DNA of 64,000 nucleotides from Isoetes taiwanensis. Lineage: Eukaryota > Streptophyta > Lycopodiopsida > Isoetales > Isoetaceae. The stretch is taken from positions 943,787-1,007,786 of the forward strand of contig JAJEKV010000013.1 of the NCBI GenBank assembly GCA_021234155.1. The letters are read 5' to 3'. The translations under genes and the position numbers were made by a program. Shown in pieces: positions 35,433-48,362 of this stretch (positions are counted from its first letter, which is position 1; every line of letters starts with the position of its first letter). Under the pieces are notes generated by a model. It had not been told where the DNA came from. It was given only the letters and a program-made list of their open reading frames with translations, and made no database searches.

Positions 35433-35959
35433 TCCTTTTGTTAGGGCCCGAAGGGCCCAAATTTTTTTTTGATATAACAACCAATACATAATTGCCATTA
35501 ACATTATTAACACAAACCATTGCATTCAATGCATTTAAATTAAAATCCCCCTGAAACCCCCTTTGGTTTGGGTGCATATTCACATGGGGGGTTACGTAGG
35601 GCAGCGAGAGCCCCTAAAAACTTACAATACATGTACAAAATTAACACCATTAAGTATATTCATTCAAAACTTATAGTATTTTGCAAACCTCAATATACAG
35701 TACACAAAAATTTGTACAGGCATACCCCACAAACGAGGATCGCTATGTACGGTCCAGATCGAGGAATAAAGGGCAAATATGCCCATCCAACAGCTCTCGA
35801 TGCCCGGAGTAACCCCCCGTGTGAATATGCACCCAACCAAAGGGAGTTTCAGGGGGATTTTAATTTAAATGCATTGAATGCAATGGTTTGTGTTAATAAT
35901 GTTAATGGCAGTTATGTATTGGTTGTTATATCAAAAAAAATTTGGGCCCTAACAAAAGG
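35433..35959. mobile_element. Complete foldback/TIR element (copy 2 of 3), about 527 bp
   Basis: Two inverted arms of about 170-180 bases (35433-35612 and 35791-35959) pair over almost their whole length. The outer ends are CCTTTTGTTAGGGCCC and its reverse complement GGGCCCTAACAAAAGG. The centre (about 180 bases) carries CATACCCCACAAACGAGG. It has no coding capacity. A target duplication is not obvious, so the superfamily is open. Partial copies lie at 498-912 and 50595-50840. Confidence 0.82.
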
Positions 35960-36259
35960 AAAAATAGAAAAACTTTAAGGGCGTAAATATTAATTATTAA
36001 TTCAAGAGATTGTATAAAACATCAAGGACATTACATTACATTTTCATTTAATACAATGCATTTTTAGCTGAAATAGTTTGTTGCAATGTGACCATTCATC
36101 TGGATATGACAATATTTTATGCTAGAAACATTTGAAATGCACAAATGGCCATCCAACGAGTCCATAGCAGCCATCCAGCGGGTATATACCACGAGTGGAG
36201 CGTAGGTCCAGAATCTCCGACATCGAAACAAAGTATTGTATTTTCACACGGGGAAAAAC

Positions 36260-36700
36260 TGCAAGCTGCAAAGGTCAATGGCTGACTGCGACTCAAAAAA
36301 CCTGTGAATATTGCAGTAACACAATCAGGCTTCACATAGTCTGTGGCAATGCTATGCACTGCAGCCACATGTGTGAACTTCTCAACAATTTCAAGAACTT
36401 GAAGGCTTACTGCTGCACTCAAGTTTTCCTCCCATCGAATTAGGACATTTCATATTATCTCTGAAGCATGACATGTGATCCATTATATCCATTACTTTGG
36501 ATAAACTTAGAAACTAAATGAATAATACTAGTACTAGAAATAAGAAGCTATACTCACCAGCTTCTGCCTTAGCAAGGGATGTAAGCTCTCTCTAAGAGCT
36601 CTGTTTGAAGCTCCCTTTCGTAACGACTGTGCTTCAGCTAAAGCTTCCCGCAATGAATAGGGTTGATTAGGAGATATGTTCATTGTCAGGTGTTGCTTGT
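36260..36700 (-). pseudogene. SPIKE1-like DOCK-family GEF fragment (two exons)
   Basis: Minus-strand piece one (about 36700-36558) encodes YSLREALAEAQSLRKGAS then RALRESLHPLLRQKL and ends in a good donor (CTG|GTGAGT). Piece two (about 36437-36260) encodes WEENLSAAVSLQVLEIVEKF, then HSIATDYVKPDCVTAIF and FLSRSQPLTF. From memory this order matches plant SPIKE1, a large DOCK-type guanine nucleotide exchange factor for ROP GTPases. No clean acceptor precedes piece two. Similarity fades after PLTF and the many other exons of this very long gene are absent. I read it as a gene fragment. Confidence 0.55.
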
Positions 36701-36734
36701 GGCTACATCCACTTTTGATAAGACTATCCACGAT

Positions 36735-39700
36735 TAATTAAGTAGAAAATACATCATTTATTGATACTAAAAATTTCTCACATGTAATTTACATCATCTC
36801 TAGCCTGTCTTTATAGGAAGTTGGATACCTTCAGTTCCTGATGTTAAGCATCTGCCAGGAAAAGGTTCACTGCTGGAGAAAGCTTATCTGGGTAGCCAAT
36901 CTGCCTCAAAGCTTCGAAAATCTGTTGTATCCAAAAAGCAGGGACTATAATTAAACAACCTAATTGCCATAGCCGGTTTTGCAAAGGGATATCCGGCAGT
37001 TTTGAAGCAAAAATGTTGCCCTCTTCTTGTCAGGCCCAAGTTTTTACAGCAGGATCCGACCACTGTATCTAAAAAACAGAAACCCAGAATAAAATATCTC
37101 AATGTTACCTGCCATAGCCGGAATCATCTCCTTCTTCATCTATTTTCCTACCTATTTTGATGATCTATATCCATTGTCTATTTCCATTTCGTCTATTTAT
37201 CTGGTACACCGAAAGCCATGTTATGGTGGGAAAGCTTGCTCCTGGAAACGGAAAACCTGCTCCTGCCAAGTTCAGAAATGGAATTTAAAGCTCGTAGCTA
37301 AACCCGGCTCCTTTTTACCTAGAAGCTGAGACCTCGATTATGCAAAAGCCTGCTCCTGCAAAGAAGAAATTGCACGGATATGCCAAGTCAGAAAGGGGAT
37401 TGAAAGCTCGAAGCCAAACCCACCCGGCTCCTTTTTTTGTGTGAATCAAAGAGCAAACCCTAGAAACCAAGACCTCCGAGGTCTGCATGTAATTACAGTA
37501 GCGAAAGGGGGCTTCCATTATGAGCCCTTGATCTCGAACTAAAGAGTTGATCTACACAATTAAAATTACATGGGAAAATAGGCTAAACCATTGCAAAAGT
37601 GGAATTAAAACATAAAATATAGTGCGACTCTAGATGTACGCATTAGTACGTTCTATGAAATACGCCCATGAAATCATATGAAAACCATGCCAAAAAACAT
37701 ATAAAATCACAAAAAAATCCCCCTGTTATAATGCTACATATTACAGAACTGATCTGTTATGTGGCAACTGAAGTTCGATCAATGTCTATCATAAAATTTT
37801 GTCTGCCATATATCAAGCTCAACAGTTCAAACAGTCTAGGTATTATTGTCATCTTCAATTACTGTTACTGCCATTGTTCTAATGATTATGTTGAGGGCTC
37901 ATTTCTTATGGACAGCCCAACATACCATTTATATTCGACAAGAGCCTGACATGCCATTTATATTCGACAGGAGCTATCATTTATTTGCTTGATCCCAAAT
38001 TTGAAGGCAATTGCTCGGATCTGATAGGATGTCCACTTTGATACATGTGCAGCAAGGTCTTCTTCAAGTGTGGGTCCTTCTTGAGTGCATATGACATCCA
38101 TTTGATGTAGACATAAACTATGAAATAAATACATTGGAAACCATCAACATGCATGTGACTTGGTAAGCTATGCCTTAACTTCTCTGTAAACCTAGTTTCT
38201 CTTCTGTTTCCAGCTAATCAGTGTCATCTGCATATTTTGGAAAATTAGAAGCAACGACAGCAGTTTTATGGATGCCATGAAAACTCATGCTCGTCTGGAC
38301 AACAGAGCTACTTCAACTGGCCATCTTCACACCACTATTTCTATGCGAGCTATTTTGTAGGCAAGCTTAAGTTTTATGCTCTAAAGTTTGATTTCTCAAG
38401 ACAAGCAGCTGTACTTTTGAACATTGTGAATGCAACAGTCCAAAATTGAATAGAATGTCCTTCTATTGTGAATGGCCAATTCAACAATGTCTTTGTATAT
38501 CAACTTGCACCAACCTGCATGACCCATTTTACATGCCAGGTGACAGGTTAACACTCATTACAAAGTCTCTGATCATTGCATGTTTTCGAACATTCCATGT
38601 TTTCGAACAGTTTTGGAGAAGAATTACCTCCTTGAAATGCCATCTTCTGCAGTGGTCAATGTATTTCAAGCATATCAACAATTCCCAATGAGAGAGAGAT
38701 ATCAATAGAGAAAATCTACCTGTTCTTCCACGGTGGCATATGTATTTCAAGCAAATGCATCATAACCATGTGCCAAGAAAATCATATCAAATTCATCATC
38801 ATGCATATCTCAGCTATGATTGTTGCAGAATAGCAAGTTCAAGTCAATGCCCATCTTATTTGATCACCACATCAAACAGCTTAGAACTTGAAGACATGTG
38901 TTGCATACACATGTTATCCTTCTTGGAGATTGGAGATGCTTTGCTCTATAGAAATAATAATTACACATTGGATTCTTTCATGAAGTTATAATTTTCCTAT
39001 ATGTGTGCCACCAAATTACTCCTTCATCTGCCACCAAATTACTCATTCACAGAGGCAATCCATAAATGATTTAGAGTCAATCATAAATCATTCAAAATGC
39101 AGATGGCACTAGATGACAAAAGAAAAAAAGATATTGACATTCTCTTTAAGCTTGAAAGTTACTTTAGCATTTCTACGTCTAGCCGAGGCTTGCTTTATGG
39201 TCAATGTGGCAAAAAATGATTGTGAACTAAGATGGAACCATTGAACCCTATATCCTGAGTTAAACCATTGAGATAAATTCTAAGCATGATTGAGGTCATG
39301 TGTAGATTAATTTGAACTCAATTGGGAGTAGATATAGTAAAAACATTGATCCTTTAGAACGTATGCATATAGTTCCCAGCCTTCCTATCAACGACGTCTA
39401 CAATCCTCTATAGTGCTCCACGGTCACAAATGAAATCCCAAATGTGTAATTTGGGCAAAATCAAGTTCAACTAATATGACTTTAGCATTGGAAATCGATA
39501 AAACTTGTGAAGCTTGCAACATTTGTAGCTTGGATGTAAATGTAAGATAGAGGGTAGGCTACATGAATAAATACTGGACGTAAAAATAAGGTTAAGGGTA
39601 GGTAAATTGTGCTTAGACTTGGTATAAAAGTATGGAATCGGGTATTCTGCTTCGACAACACAAGACTGTATACATAGGGGTTTCTATGGAGGGCGAGCTG

Positions 39701-42700
39701 TATACATAGGGGTTTCTCCCGATCTGATGTACGCACATGCCATATGCCCCTAACATAGAGGTGAACCCCCCATGCAATGATCCTTCAAGCCTCATTCTAT
39801 CTGCTTACACCATGAAGACATGTTAGTCATAAAGACTGAGTGGGGGTTTGAGACATTTAGAAAATGCTGGCATAATGAACAAGACATATGTGTGGTGTAA
39901 CAATCACAAGAATCATTCTTAGACTTAGGTGCCTCACCTGAGAATCCCTCTACGCTAGAACCCAACAATGCATCGTTAGCACACAACATGAACAATAATA
40001 ATAAGAACCCACATTATGAGAAATACTCGAACATCATCAAGTCATCTAAATATATTGTAAATGCACATGCCATAACCTTGCAATAATCATAAGATAACCA
40101 TAAAAACCATGAGAAACCATGAAATAACCATAAAGTACCCATAAGTATGCAGTGCAACTCCAGTTCATATGACCACCCGGGCTGATCAAGCCCTGTAGCA
40201 AATACGGGTGGAGGGGGAGGGGGGTAACCCTCATGTGTACACACCCTCCTAGCCTGCATCCAGCGCTAGGGGACCACTTCCAAGCTATGTAGCATGATGA
40301 AGCACCCTCGTCGGGATGACAATGCCCGATGTCAAGAACACGAACAACCGTGAGTCCAAGCCACCGCAAATGGACTCCAGCCCCGGAGCATATGCACCCA
40401 TACATCAACCAAGAATTAACACATGTTCCATATGTCAGAGTTTAAACCGTATTCATCATCATCATGGTCCAAGAATCCAGAATCACATCTCACATGTATT
40501 TCATGTGCATATATGTACCAAGACCACATATAACAATATCAACACTTGCAATGATATCATAGAGAACAAATCACATACTACCACATGCTGATGTGAAGTA
40601 GTCAACAAGTACATGCTAACATTATGCAACCATGACTACACTGTCATCTAAGCATAACATCCCTAGATATTTCATTTAACCGAAGCATATGGAAGTCTAA
40701 CTTTCCCTCCTCTAGGGAATCTCGTCTAAGACATCATAATAACCACATACCAATTCCTTTATTATCTATGAATTGGGCTCATTCTCAAAAACCATTTCTC
40801 AAGGAGATCACAGTTTGTCAATTAAGTCTACTAGATCTATTAACTTGTTAATTCGTCCGATGCATGCTTCATGCATTCTACTAGACCCATAAGAATCCAT
40901 GCTGAAAGCTCTCTTAAGCTTCTCAGGGCTCTCTTCTCCATATCCCATGCTTCTATCCATCTTATTGTAGCTATCATAAGCATCATGTTGGCCTAACTTC
41001 CCTTGACTTCCAAGGGTCTCAAACATAATCTCAGTCACTCAATAATTAGGCCATTCCTCAACTTCTTACATTTAGCTTAGTTCTTAGGTTAGCAAAAGGG
41101 ATTTACTCTTCGTATTGGTTCATAGAAACTTCCTGTGCACCCTCTCACAACCTTGGTGCCACATTGGCACATGCTTATATCATCCTAAGTAGAGCTTTCC
41201 TGAACTTCAAACCTCTTTCTTCCCATAGAGAAAGGGACACACTTATGTTATTCCATTGAATGTCATTAGCTATGAAAGTGTATTTTCTCCATTAAAATCC
41301 AGTTTCCTGATCCTAAATCAACCCATCCTCCATATTCACGACTAGAAATTCCATATGTTTTAACATATCTAGAGCGTGTATTATTGCTAGAGCATGTATT
41401 ATTTTTTGTAGGCCCTACGATTGTGGCAAAGTTCATGAAATATTCTCTCTCCATACCATAGATCCTGTGCGCCCTTCCCAAGTCAATTTGGGGTCAAATA
41501 ATCTAGTAAAATTATGGTTGTTAGTAAATTTTGATCTATGAAGTACACGCATAAATAAACCCAGCATGTCGACGTGGCATCTAGTCCCTATGAATACAAG
41601 AGATCTCTAGCATGTCGACGTGGCATCTAGTCCCTATGAATACAAGAGATCTCTGTCATATATAGTAAGCTATTGCTTGATCACATTTCCTACAAATTAT
41701 AAAGCAGCCTTGAGAACCAGTCTTCTACATATATTATAAGCATCTCTAAGTGAGCACTTATAAGCATTATTATATTTTTCACGTAGTGAATAGTCTTGGC
41801 CTACATTATCATGATTTATGTTATCGTTCCGAAGTGGCTTGCATATTGTAGTGAATGGTCTTAGCCATTGACTTTGTTATTGTCATGCAATTTGAAAAAG
41901 GCTTGCATGACTTTAGACATATATCGGAAGGCAAGAAGCATGTCTCAGCATTCCTGCAGCATTTTCACCTATCATCTAATTATACAAAATTAGTTGATAG
42001 CTGTTGTTACCTCAATGCACATTCTTCCTCCAGCTTCTTGTGCAATGAGATTTTAGTCCAATAGTAGCACAAATAAAAAATATGAACATCATGAATATCA
42101 TCACATGAGAAAGATTTAAGGATATAATTATTACATCCAATGCATTGCCAGCCACATGAAAATAATAAATTATATGCAACTATGATTAAAACATTCTTTC
42201 CTTGATCATTTGCAGCACGTATCAGAATTAACTGGATGTCTTATTGCCCTTCTAATCTCTCTGCTCTTCCTTATGAGAATTCAACATGTAGATCTTGTAT
42301 AACTTCAATGCTGCAGTTGAATTCCTCGTTTTCATTCAGGTAGTGGTACAATCTGCACTGAACTTCCATTAATGTCCTAAGCGATGACAGAAATCAGTCT
42401 TTTAATTCCACTCCCTGTTAATTTAAAATACTAGCAATACTGTATACCTCTTCATGGCCTGAACAGCCAGCATATCATGTATCACAAATATCATAAATGA
42501 TTAAGAATTAGCTACAGAGCATTGCTTCTGTTCTTTGATACGGACATAGATGCCTGCTGCAGATATACTTCTTTTCAAAAACTGTAATGCTGATGCAATG
42601 TCCCCAAAGGGTGTACAATTTTCTAGCTTTTTTACATTCTAATGAGAAAGCCTTGAAATAGACGTGGTACTTCATTGTGCATGCCACTACACAAAATATG

Positions 42701-42960
42701 GAGAGCAATTGCTCTCCATGGTTCAGATCAACCAGCATCTATCTCGATGCTATATCATTATCCTAAGCCGCTATCCATTAAAAAAAATCGAAACAGTGTC
42801 GAGTCATTGCAATCTTGGAAACTTGATGCCCTCAAAGCTATGGAAATGTAGAAGTCGAGTCACTGAACAGGCTTCTCGCAAAAAGAAAACTTAGCATTTT
42901 TCACTCAGCTTTTGAGAGCCAAGTTTAATAAAAAATATAGCTTTTGATGCCTCCTTAAAG
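36735..42960. other. Long spacer with no gene recognised
   Basis: About 6.2 kb of AT-rich sequence with short random frames on both strands. Seen in it: an imperfect duplication at about 37235-37440 (AGCTCGwAGCyAAACCC...CGGCTCCTTTTT twice), a perfect 46-bp tandem duplication at 41563-41654, and many short direct repeats. I found no splice-linked coding series. Confidence 0.4.
41563..41654. repeat. 46-bp perfect tandem duplication
   Basis: The unit beginning AGCATGTCGACGTGGCATC at 41563 is repeated at 41609 with no change visible, so it is recent. Confidence 0.9.
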
Positions 42961-44478
42961 CTATGGAAATGCAACAGTCCAATCACTAGGCAAGCTGCTC
43001 CCAAAAACAAAGCTTAGCATTGCCGCCTGCTTTTCGTTCAGCTTCTGAAAACTATGGCTCTTGCTTATAGGCAAGTTGGAAACCTTTCGCAAACATTGGG
43101 CTCTCTTTTTCTTTAACTCCACAAGTTTGCTGGCATATGCAGATGCTTCAGTAGAAAAAATACTGTTTGTGTCATTTTCAGCAGCAACCTTTCCAATGTT
43201 TTCTGCAACCTTGTCTGTTGAGGGTGCCTCTTTCTTCTCCATTGTACCCTTTGCTACTGAAGTCTCCGCACGGCCCCACCAGCGATTCGAAGTAATTGAT
43301 AATGATCTAGATGGAAATCCTTGTTTAAATTCATCCAAAAATGTAGGAATAGCTATCTTCTGCCTGTAGAAGTTCATATTCATGATGGGCCGACCTGGAC
43401 CAGCACTTCTTGGACTCAATAACCCACGATTTCCTTGTATTGAACTTGTAGGCAGCCTATCTCCACCAATGCTGGTTGTTTGCCCGCCACTGCCATTCCA
43501 ATAACACAAAACGTGAGAAAAAGGGTTCCTAACTAATTGAAGATAAGAAGAAGCCCTTAACATGAAAATAATCCAAACTCTTTAGCATAGAACATAGGCT
43601 GTGGAAGAATATAACGAGCTTGCAGGAGTACTAAATGACCTAAGCTATTGGCGATCAATACATGTTTAGACTAATACAGTGAAGGCCCTAGCTGTTTTTG
43701 TAGGTTTTTACTTACACAATGCTAGAACTGCAGATTGAAAATTATATAGGTGCTATCAAGGACAAAGTAAGCTTACAAGCTACTAGATCCAAAAACATGA
43801 TGAGAACTGGAAACTGGGTTGTTAAGTGCAAACTGCTGCTGCTCTGCCAAGCGCTTATCTCTTGCTGCTTCTCTTTTTATATCTTCAACTGACTTCCCAG
43901 CAAGAACCTGTAATAATTCTCACCATTACATCAGAGTCGTAAATAACAAACGACTTAATGCAAGGGATTCTATAAACCTTTCGATATGGCCATCTTGAAA
44001 TATTATTCTCCTTGCAAATACGCTTCAAAGTAGTTGTGCAGACCCCTGGCTTAACGGAGAACAAATTAAAAGTTCAATAACTTGCAATAAATCCATAACT
44101 ATCAACTTCAATTCAAAACCAAAAAAAAAAAAGAAAAAAAAAATCCAAAAATCAAAGCTCAAGAAACTGCACACGCTGCAAGATCCCACTTTGCGAGAGA
44201 AACAGGAAGAAGGGTGAAGAATGTGGGACATAAAGACAGCAATTTATTTAGTGCACTACATTTCACAACAGAAAATAAATAGAACCCATCAGAGGAAATT
44301 TGGATTGATAAAATATTTTCTGAAGATGTACTTAACCAAGCTGGTTGGCAGCCTCGGCAATTGGCAAAGTGAAAAATTTGGCCACTTCGTCAAAATCAAG
44401 GGATCCATCCCAGTTAACCTGCTGTGGAGGCATTCCGAGCTTGGCCATGTAACGATTTGAAATGTAATCGGTCGGCAT
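42961..44478 (-). CDS. RWP-RK domain transcription factor, short form
   Basis: Four exons on the minus strand join in frame with GT-AG borders: 44478-44337, 44045-43978, 43907-43777 and 43489-42961. They give 289 aa from an ATG to a TAG. The RWP-RK domain occupies about residues 26-80: SLDFDEVAKFFTLPIAEAAN, LGVCTTTLKRICKENNISRW, then RWPYRK at 65-70 with KREAARDKR beyond. This family binds DNA and controls nitrogen response or egg-cell and gametophyte programmes in plants. The usual order has a long regulatory part before the motif; here it lies at the very N-terminus, with no GAF or PB1 domain. The tail is Ser/Gly-rich and ends in a basic, coiled-coil-like AYASKLVELKKKRAQCL block. The subfamily (RKD-like or another) cannot be set here. 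A MITE sits 75 bases upstream of the start codon. Confidence 0.85.
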
Positions 44479-44553
44479 GACGGCAACACGACAGCGCTCT
44501 TGAATTTGGATATTCTTAGGGTTGCTTCAAAGTTTGTATTTCGTATGTTGGGC

Positions 44554-44999
44554 AAGGGAAAATTCCAAATATACCCCTCCAAGTTTACAAATATTCCAAA
44601 AATACCCCTAGAAATAGGGTGTTTAGCTCAAATGGCAATAACTTTTTTGTGGTCAATCAAATAAAAAAGTGTCCTTCAAAAATCTTATAGATATGAGTGA
44701 GCGCTATCCAATAGCAGTAGAATCGTCAAAAACGGAGTTGGAATCTTCAAGTTATAGTGTTTTAAGTAAGTGCTATAAAAAATGACGTAAATGAGCATAA
44801 CTTGTGAATTTCAACTCCGATTTCGACGCATTTGATGTCGTTCGGAAGATCTTCTCCTGATCTATAATGTTTGTGAAGATAACTTTTGCATTTGAGGCGC
44901 AATAAAAACTCTATTACCTTTTTTCCAAAACTGCTCTTCATTTGGAGGGTATTTTTGGAATTTCCACAAACTTGAGGGGTATATTTGGAATTTTCCCTT
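44554..44999. mobile_element. MITE-like element with about 54-bp TIRs
   Basis: The ends are inverted: AAGGGAAAATTCCAAATATA and on through CCAAAAATACCCCT at the left, matched by the reverse complement at 44947-44999. The interior has no coding capacity. No convincing target duplication was seen, so the superfamily is open. It lies just upstream of the RWP-RK start codon, in the likely promoter or 5' leader. Confidence 0.75.
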
Positions 45000-45093
45000 T
45001 ATCTTATACGTATAATGTGGCAGAAATCACAAAGCGTACATTTATTACATATTTTGTGACTAGTGTGGAAAAGGGGCCTAAGATTGTCTGTGG

Positions 45094-45229
45094 TTTTTGG
45101 GTTGCCCCTAGGGGGGCAAACCCTCGTTTATGTGGGCTTGTGGCATATCTTAGGTATATACTGGAATATACCTAAGGTATTCTGGTGACTGCTCCAAACC
45201 TACTGTTCCCTGTAAACTGGCGGTCACCT
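45094..45229 (-). repeat. Short A-tailed retroposon-like repeat (copy 2 of 3)
   Basis: Opposite orientation to the copy at 19905-20055, sharing the terminal hairpin, the GGAGCAGTCACCAG block and the GTTTACAG start. Confidence 0.65.
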
Positions 45230-46170
45230 GCTGCGTTCTGCACTCTGGATGGGGGATGCTTCAACCGAGTAAGCGGCAAGACAGACCGAAACTCCAATCG
45301 GCAGAAAACATATTACTGGGTGCACCATTGGATAGGTGCTTTTTTTTTTGCCAAGCTGGTTCTCCGGTTGGAGATGGCCGGAATTGAAGGAGACTGCGGA
45401 GGAGGTCTCGTTGAATTTACCAAGCTTTGGCACAGGCTGATGGGATCTGGCCTGTTTTTGCTCGGTTAGGCCATTTTGCATGATCACTGATCGGTTTTGG
45501 TTCTGGGTGGAGAGAATCAATCAGTTTTGCTTTGATGAATTTAAAAAAAAAAAAAAACAGGTTTAGAGCGAGCATGGAGAATCCCCAGTGCAAATGGCAG
45601 CTTCTGCTCAAAATTTTGATAGAGGAATACATATATGAAAAATATGTTAGATGTATGCATTAGCTTTCTAGAGTTTTGAATTGAGAGATAATAATCTATA
45701 CTATTGATTGCAAAATGATAATCTCTGCTTATAGATCCACGAATACTTTACATTTTATAGCAAATATTAAGAATCCTTATCAAAAACATGTATGTGTACT
45801 AATTACTAAGTGTTATTAGGTGAATAGATACATGTCAGGAATAGGATAGAATGTATGCTTTGCATATGAGCAGTCATTGGATCATGTACAAACAATAAAA
45901 AGTATTTGTTTAAAGCCTTTTGAGAGTCTATGCAGAGTTGAGCCCACTCAACCTCTTAATTGAAATATCCATAATAGAGGAAAGTCTGCGTATGGTCTTG
46001 GACATCATGTGCTTGTGCATTTAAAATGGCATCTTGTTTGTTGAAATTAAAAATCGATCTTGTACCTTGTTTCAAGCGATTTAAGGTAGCCTTTCTAGCA
46101 TAGTAGAGCTCTACCTTAAGCGCCTTTGTCAACTTCTGTTCACATATCATTAGTTTGGCCCATTTAAAAA
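45230..46170. other. Spacer, no gene recognised
   Basis: Short random frames only; an A run lies at 45542-45557. Confidence 0.4.
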
Positions 46171-46254
46171 ATAGAATAGAATAGAGTAGAATAGAATAGA
46201 TTTTTATCGTCCACGGAGACCAATTAGCCTATGGGACCCAAACAAAAAGAGAGC
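46171..46254 (-). repeat. 5'-truncated LINE type B 3' end
   Basis: Matches the last roughly 85-90 bases of 29773-30400, including GGAGACCAATT, GGGACCCAAAC and the (AATAG)n tail. It is a dead-on-arrival copy. Confidence 0.75.
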
Positions 46255-48179
46255 AGCAAGTGTTAGTGCACAAGAACATTATTTCTATGTATTTGTTGTT
46301 AGCATTTGACAAATTGGAGTGATGCACTCATGGAAGTAACATTGTGTGTGGGTACCTGTTTAGGAAACATGGTCAATGAATGGTCTTAGTTGCTACTGGC
46401 CAGTCTGCCTACAATGTAGTATACTATAGAATGGCAGTATCTTGTTGTTGAACTCGTTGCTGGTGATGTTCTTTGGTGTAAGACGCATTTCTCATATATA
46501 CAACATGGTTTGTTAGTTTGCTCCCTGAGAGGAATTCGATTGACATCAACATTTATGATGGTTTCCAAGACATTTAGGAATCGCATGCCACTTTCTTCCA
46601 TGTCCACCTATTCATTGAGTCTTTAATTATCGACAACATTCCTCGTTGTTATGGTATTGATTCAACTTCATCAATAGCTAAGTGATGCCTCTACATTTGA
46701 TGATCGGTGCTATGTGGCCGAAGTCTCGTGTTGTTATGAACAATTTTCCACTAAGTTGTCGCCATGTATGGCTTGCATCAAATATGTCCGTGGCCTCTTT
46801 ATACCCTTGTTACAAAATATAGTGGTTGCCTCCTATATTGTTTTGACAAAACGAATCGAGCAAGGAATTGTCAGTGGCAACGAGCTTTTTGATGTGCCTA
46901 AATACTTCAAGTTCGTTCTTGTTCATGGGGTGGCAAGCATATTGTCTTTGTTTGTGATATAGAGCTCATGTTTTAGACACCCTGTACTAATATATAGCAC
47001 AATAACAGGGGGTTTACTTTGTGTTTTTTTGTACACTTTTCAATATGGTTTTGCTATGATTTGGTTGTGTATTCATTTGACTATACTAAATAGTATTTCT
47101 AGAGTGCACCTTTTCTTGGCCATTGATTTTCAAAAAAAAAAAAAAGAGACTGTGTGGTTGTATGTGAATATTAGACAAAGGCTAAAGAACAAGGTGCTGC
47201 GCACAAAGGGTTGCCCTCCATAGCCGAAGGGTGAAGTAGCCTAAGTAGCCTCTTTAACCTAATACCTTTGGTACCAGAGGAAAACCTATAATCTACCTCC
47301 TCTTATGAGCTACATGAGGTACACACAGATCATTGTGTCAAGCAGAACTTATATCGTAGCTAGAAATGGAGCCTCATCTCCTTGCACATGAATTCTGTTT
47401 ACAGAGAAACTTGGCCTTTTTTGCATCAAAACTGCAATATGCCTAAGAAAATAGTTCACGCATAGGGAACTAATTGCCTGAATATGCTGCAACCATGAAA
47501 GAGCCCCAAATCCATCAGTTTCTGGGTTGCATCTGATCAGAGAGAGCTAACCTCAATAATATGCAAGAATATAATCCAATAACTGAAAATAGCCATGATT
47601 ATGGCAATACCTGCTTTTGTTCCTCATGCTTGAAATGCCTCAATGGCAAAGCCACATATACCATTCCAAATGCATTGTTTAGTGTACCCAGATATTTTTC
47701 AATACCATACTTTATGTTTAAATTTTCAATCGTCAAATTGGCTACCTCGATTCTACATGCTAGAAAGAAGCCTAAAGAATTCCAAGTGTATACGTAAAAA
47801 AAAAAAAAAAAAAAACACGCGTGCTAACCATTAAAATCAGCCAGAAAATCATTGCCTAGCATATGCACCCTCTAGATCTATGCATTAGTGCACATTGCAA
47901 CAGAAAAAACATATTAAAAAGCATGCATATGTTTTTCTGAAAATTGTCCGCCGATTCCAGAATCTGGCATACCAAAATTGAAGCATAACTTCACTGTGGC
48001 TTTATGGCTTTGCAAAGCTAAATATTGGATTGAAAACCATAAGAAAGGTTTTGCAAACAATGGCAATTAGAATTAAGAATTTGCTTAAACTCGCACAAAT
48101 GAGGTTTCACACTCCACTACTTGATTCTCTGCCCAGCTAATCATTCTAATCATGTCCTTTGTCCTGCATAATTGTAGTG
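46255..48179. other. Spacer, no gene recognised
   Basis: A plus frame at 46714-46962 (82 aa, Cys- and Val-rich) could be a transposase trace, but I cannot support that. The repeat shared with 5214-5246 lies at 47187-47220. An A tract lies at 47797-47815. Confidence 0.4.
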
Positions 48180-48185
48180 CATCAG

Positions 48186-48362
48186 TGTTGTACCGTACGT
48201 AACGTACCGTACTCGTACATAACGTACTTTACGTACCATACCTCGTGACGGACTGCAACGCTTTTTAACGTACGATTTTTTTTTTAAGTACGTTAAAAAG
48301 ATAGAGGTACCATACGCATAACGTACGTACAATACGTACAGTACGTAAAGTACGTACTGTAC
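48186..48362. repeat. GTAC/ACGT-rich foldback sequence
   Basis: The stretch is made of overlapping GTACGTA, AACGTAC and CGTACCGTAC words. Around its centre GCTTTTTAACGTAC pairs with GTACGTTAAAAAG across a T-rich loop (about 48263-48303). The outer halves are rough inverted copies, so it could form a long imperfect hairpin or cruciform. Both halves resemble small foldback elements or hairpin precursors. Confidence 0.65.

Noticed and set aside
36884-37102. Further SPIKE1-like exon
   Set aside because: The frame shows no SPIKE1 motif and no splice borders.
40046-40408. 120-aa minus frame
   Set aside because: No conserved motif, no homologous look and no splice context; random frame in spacer.
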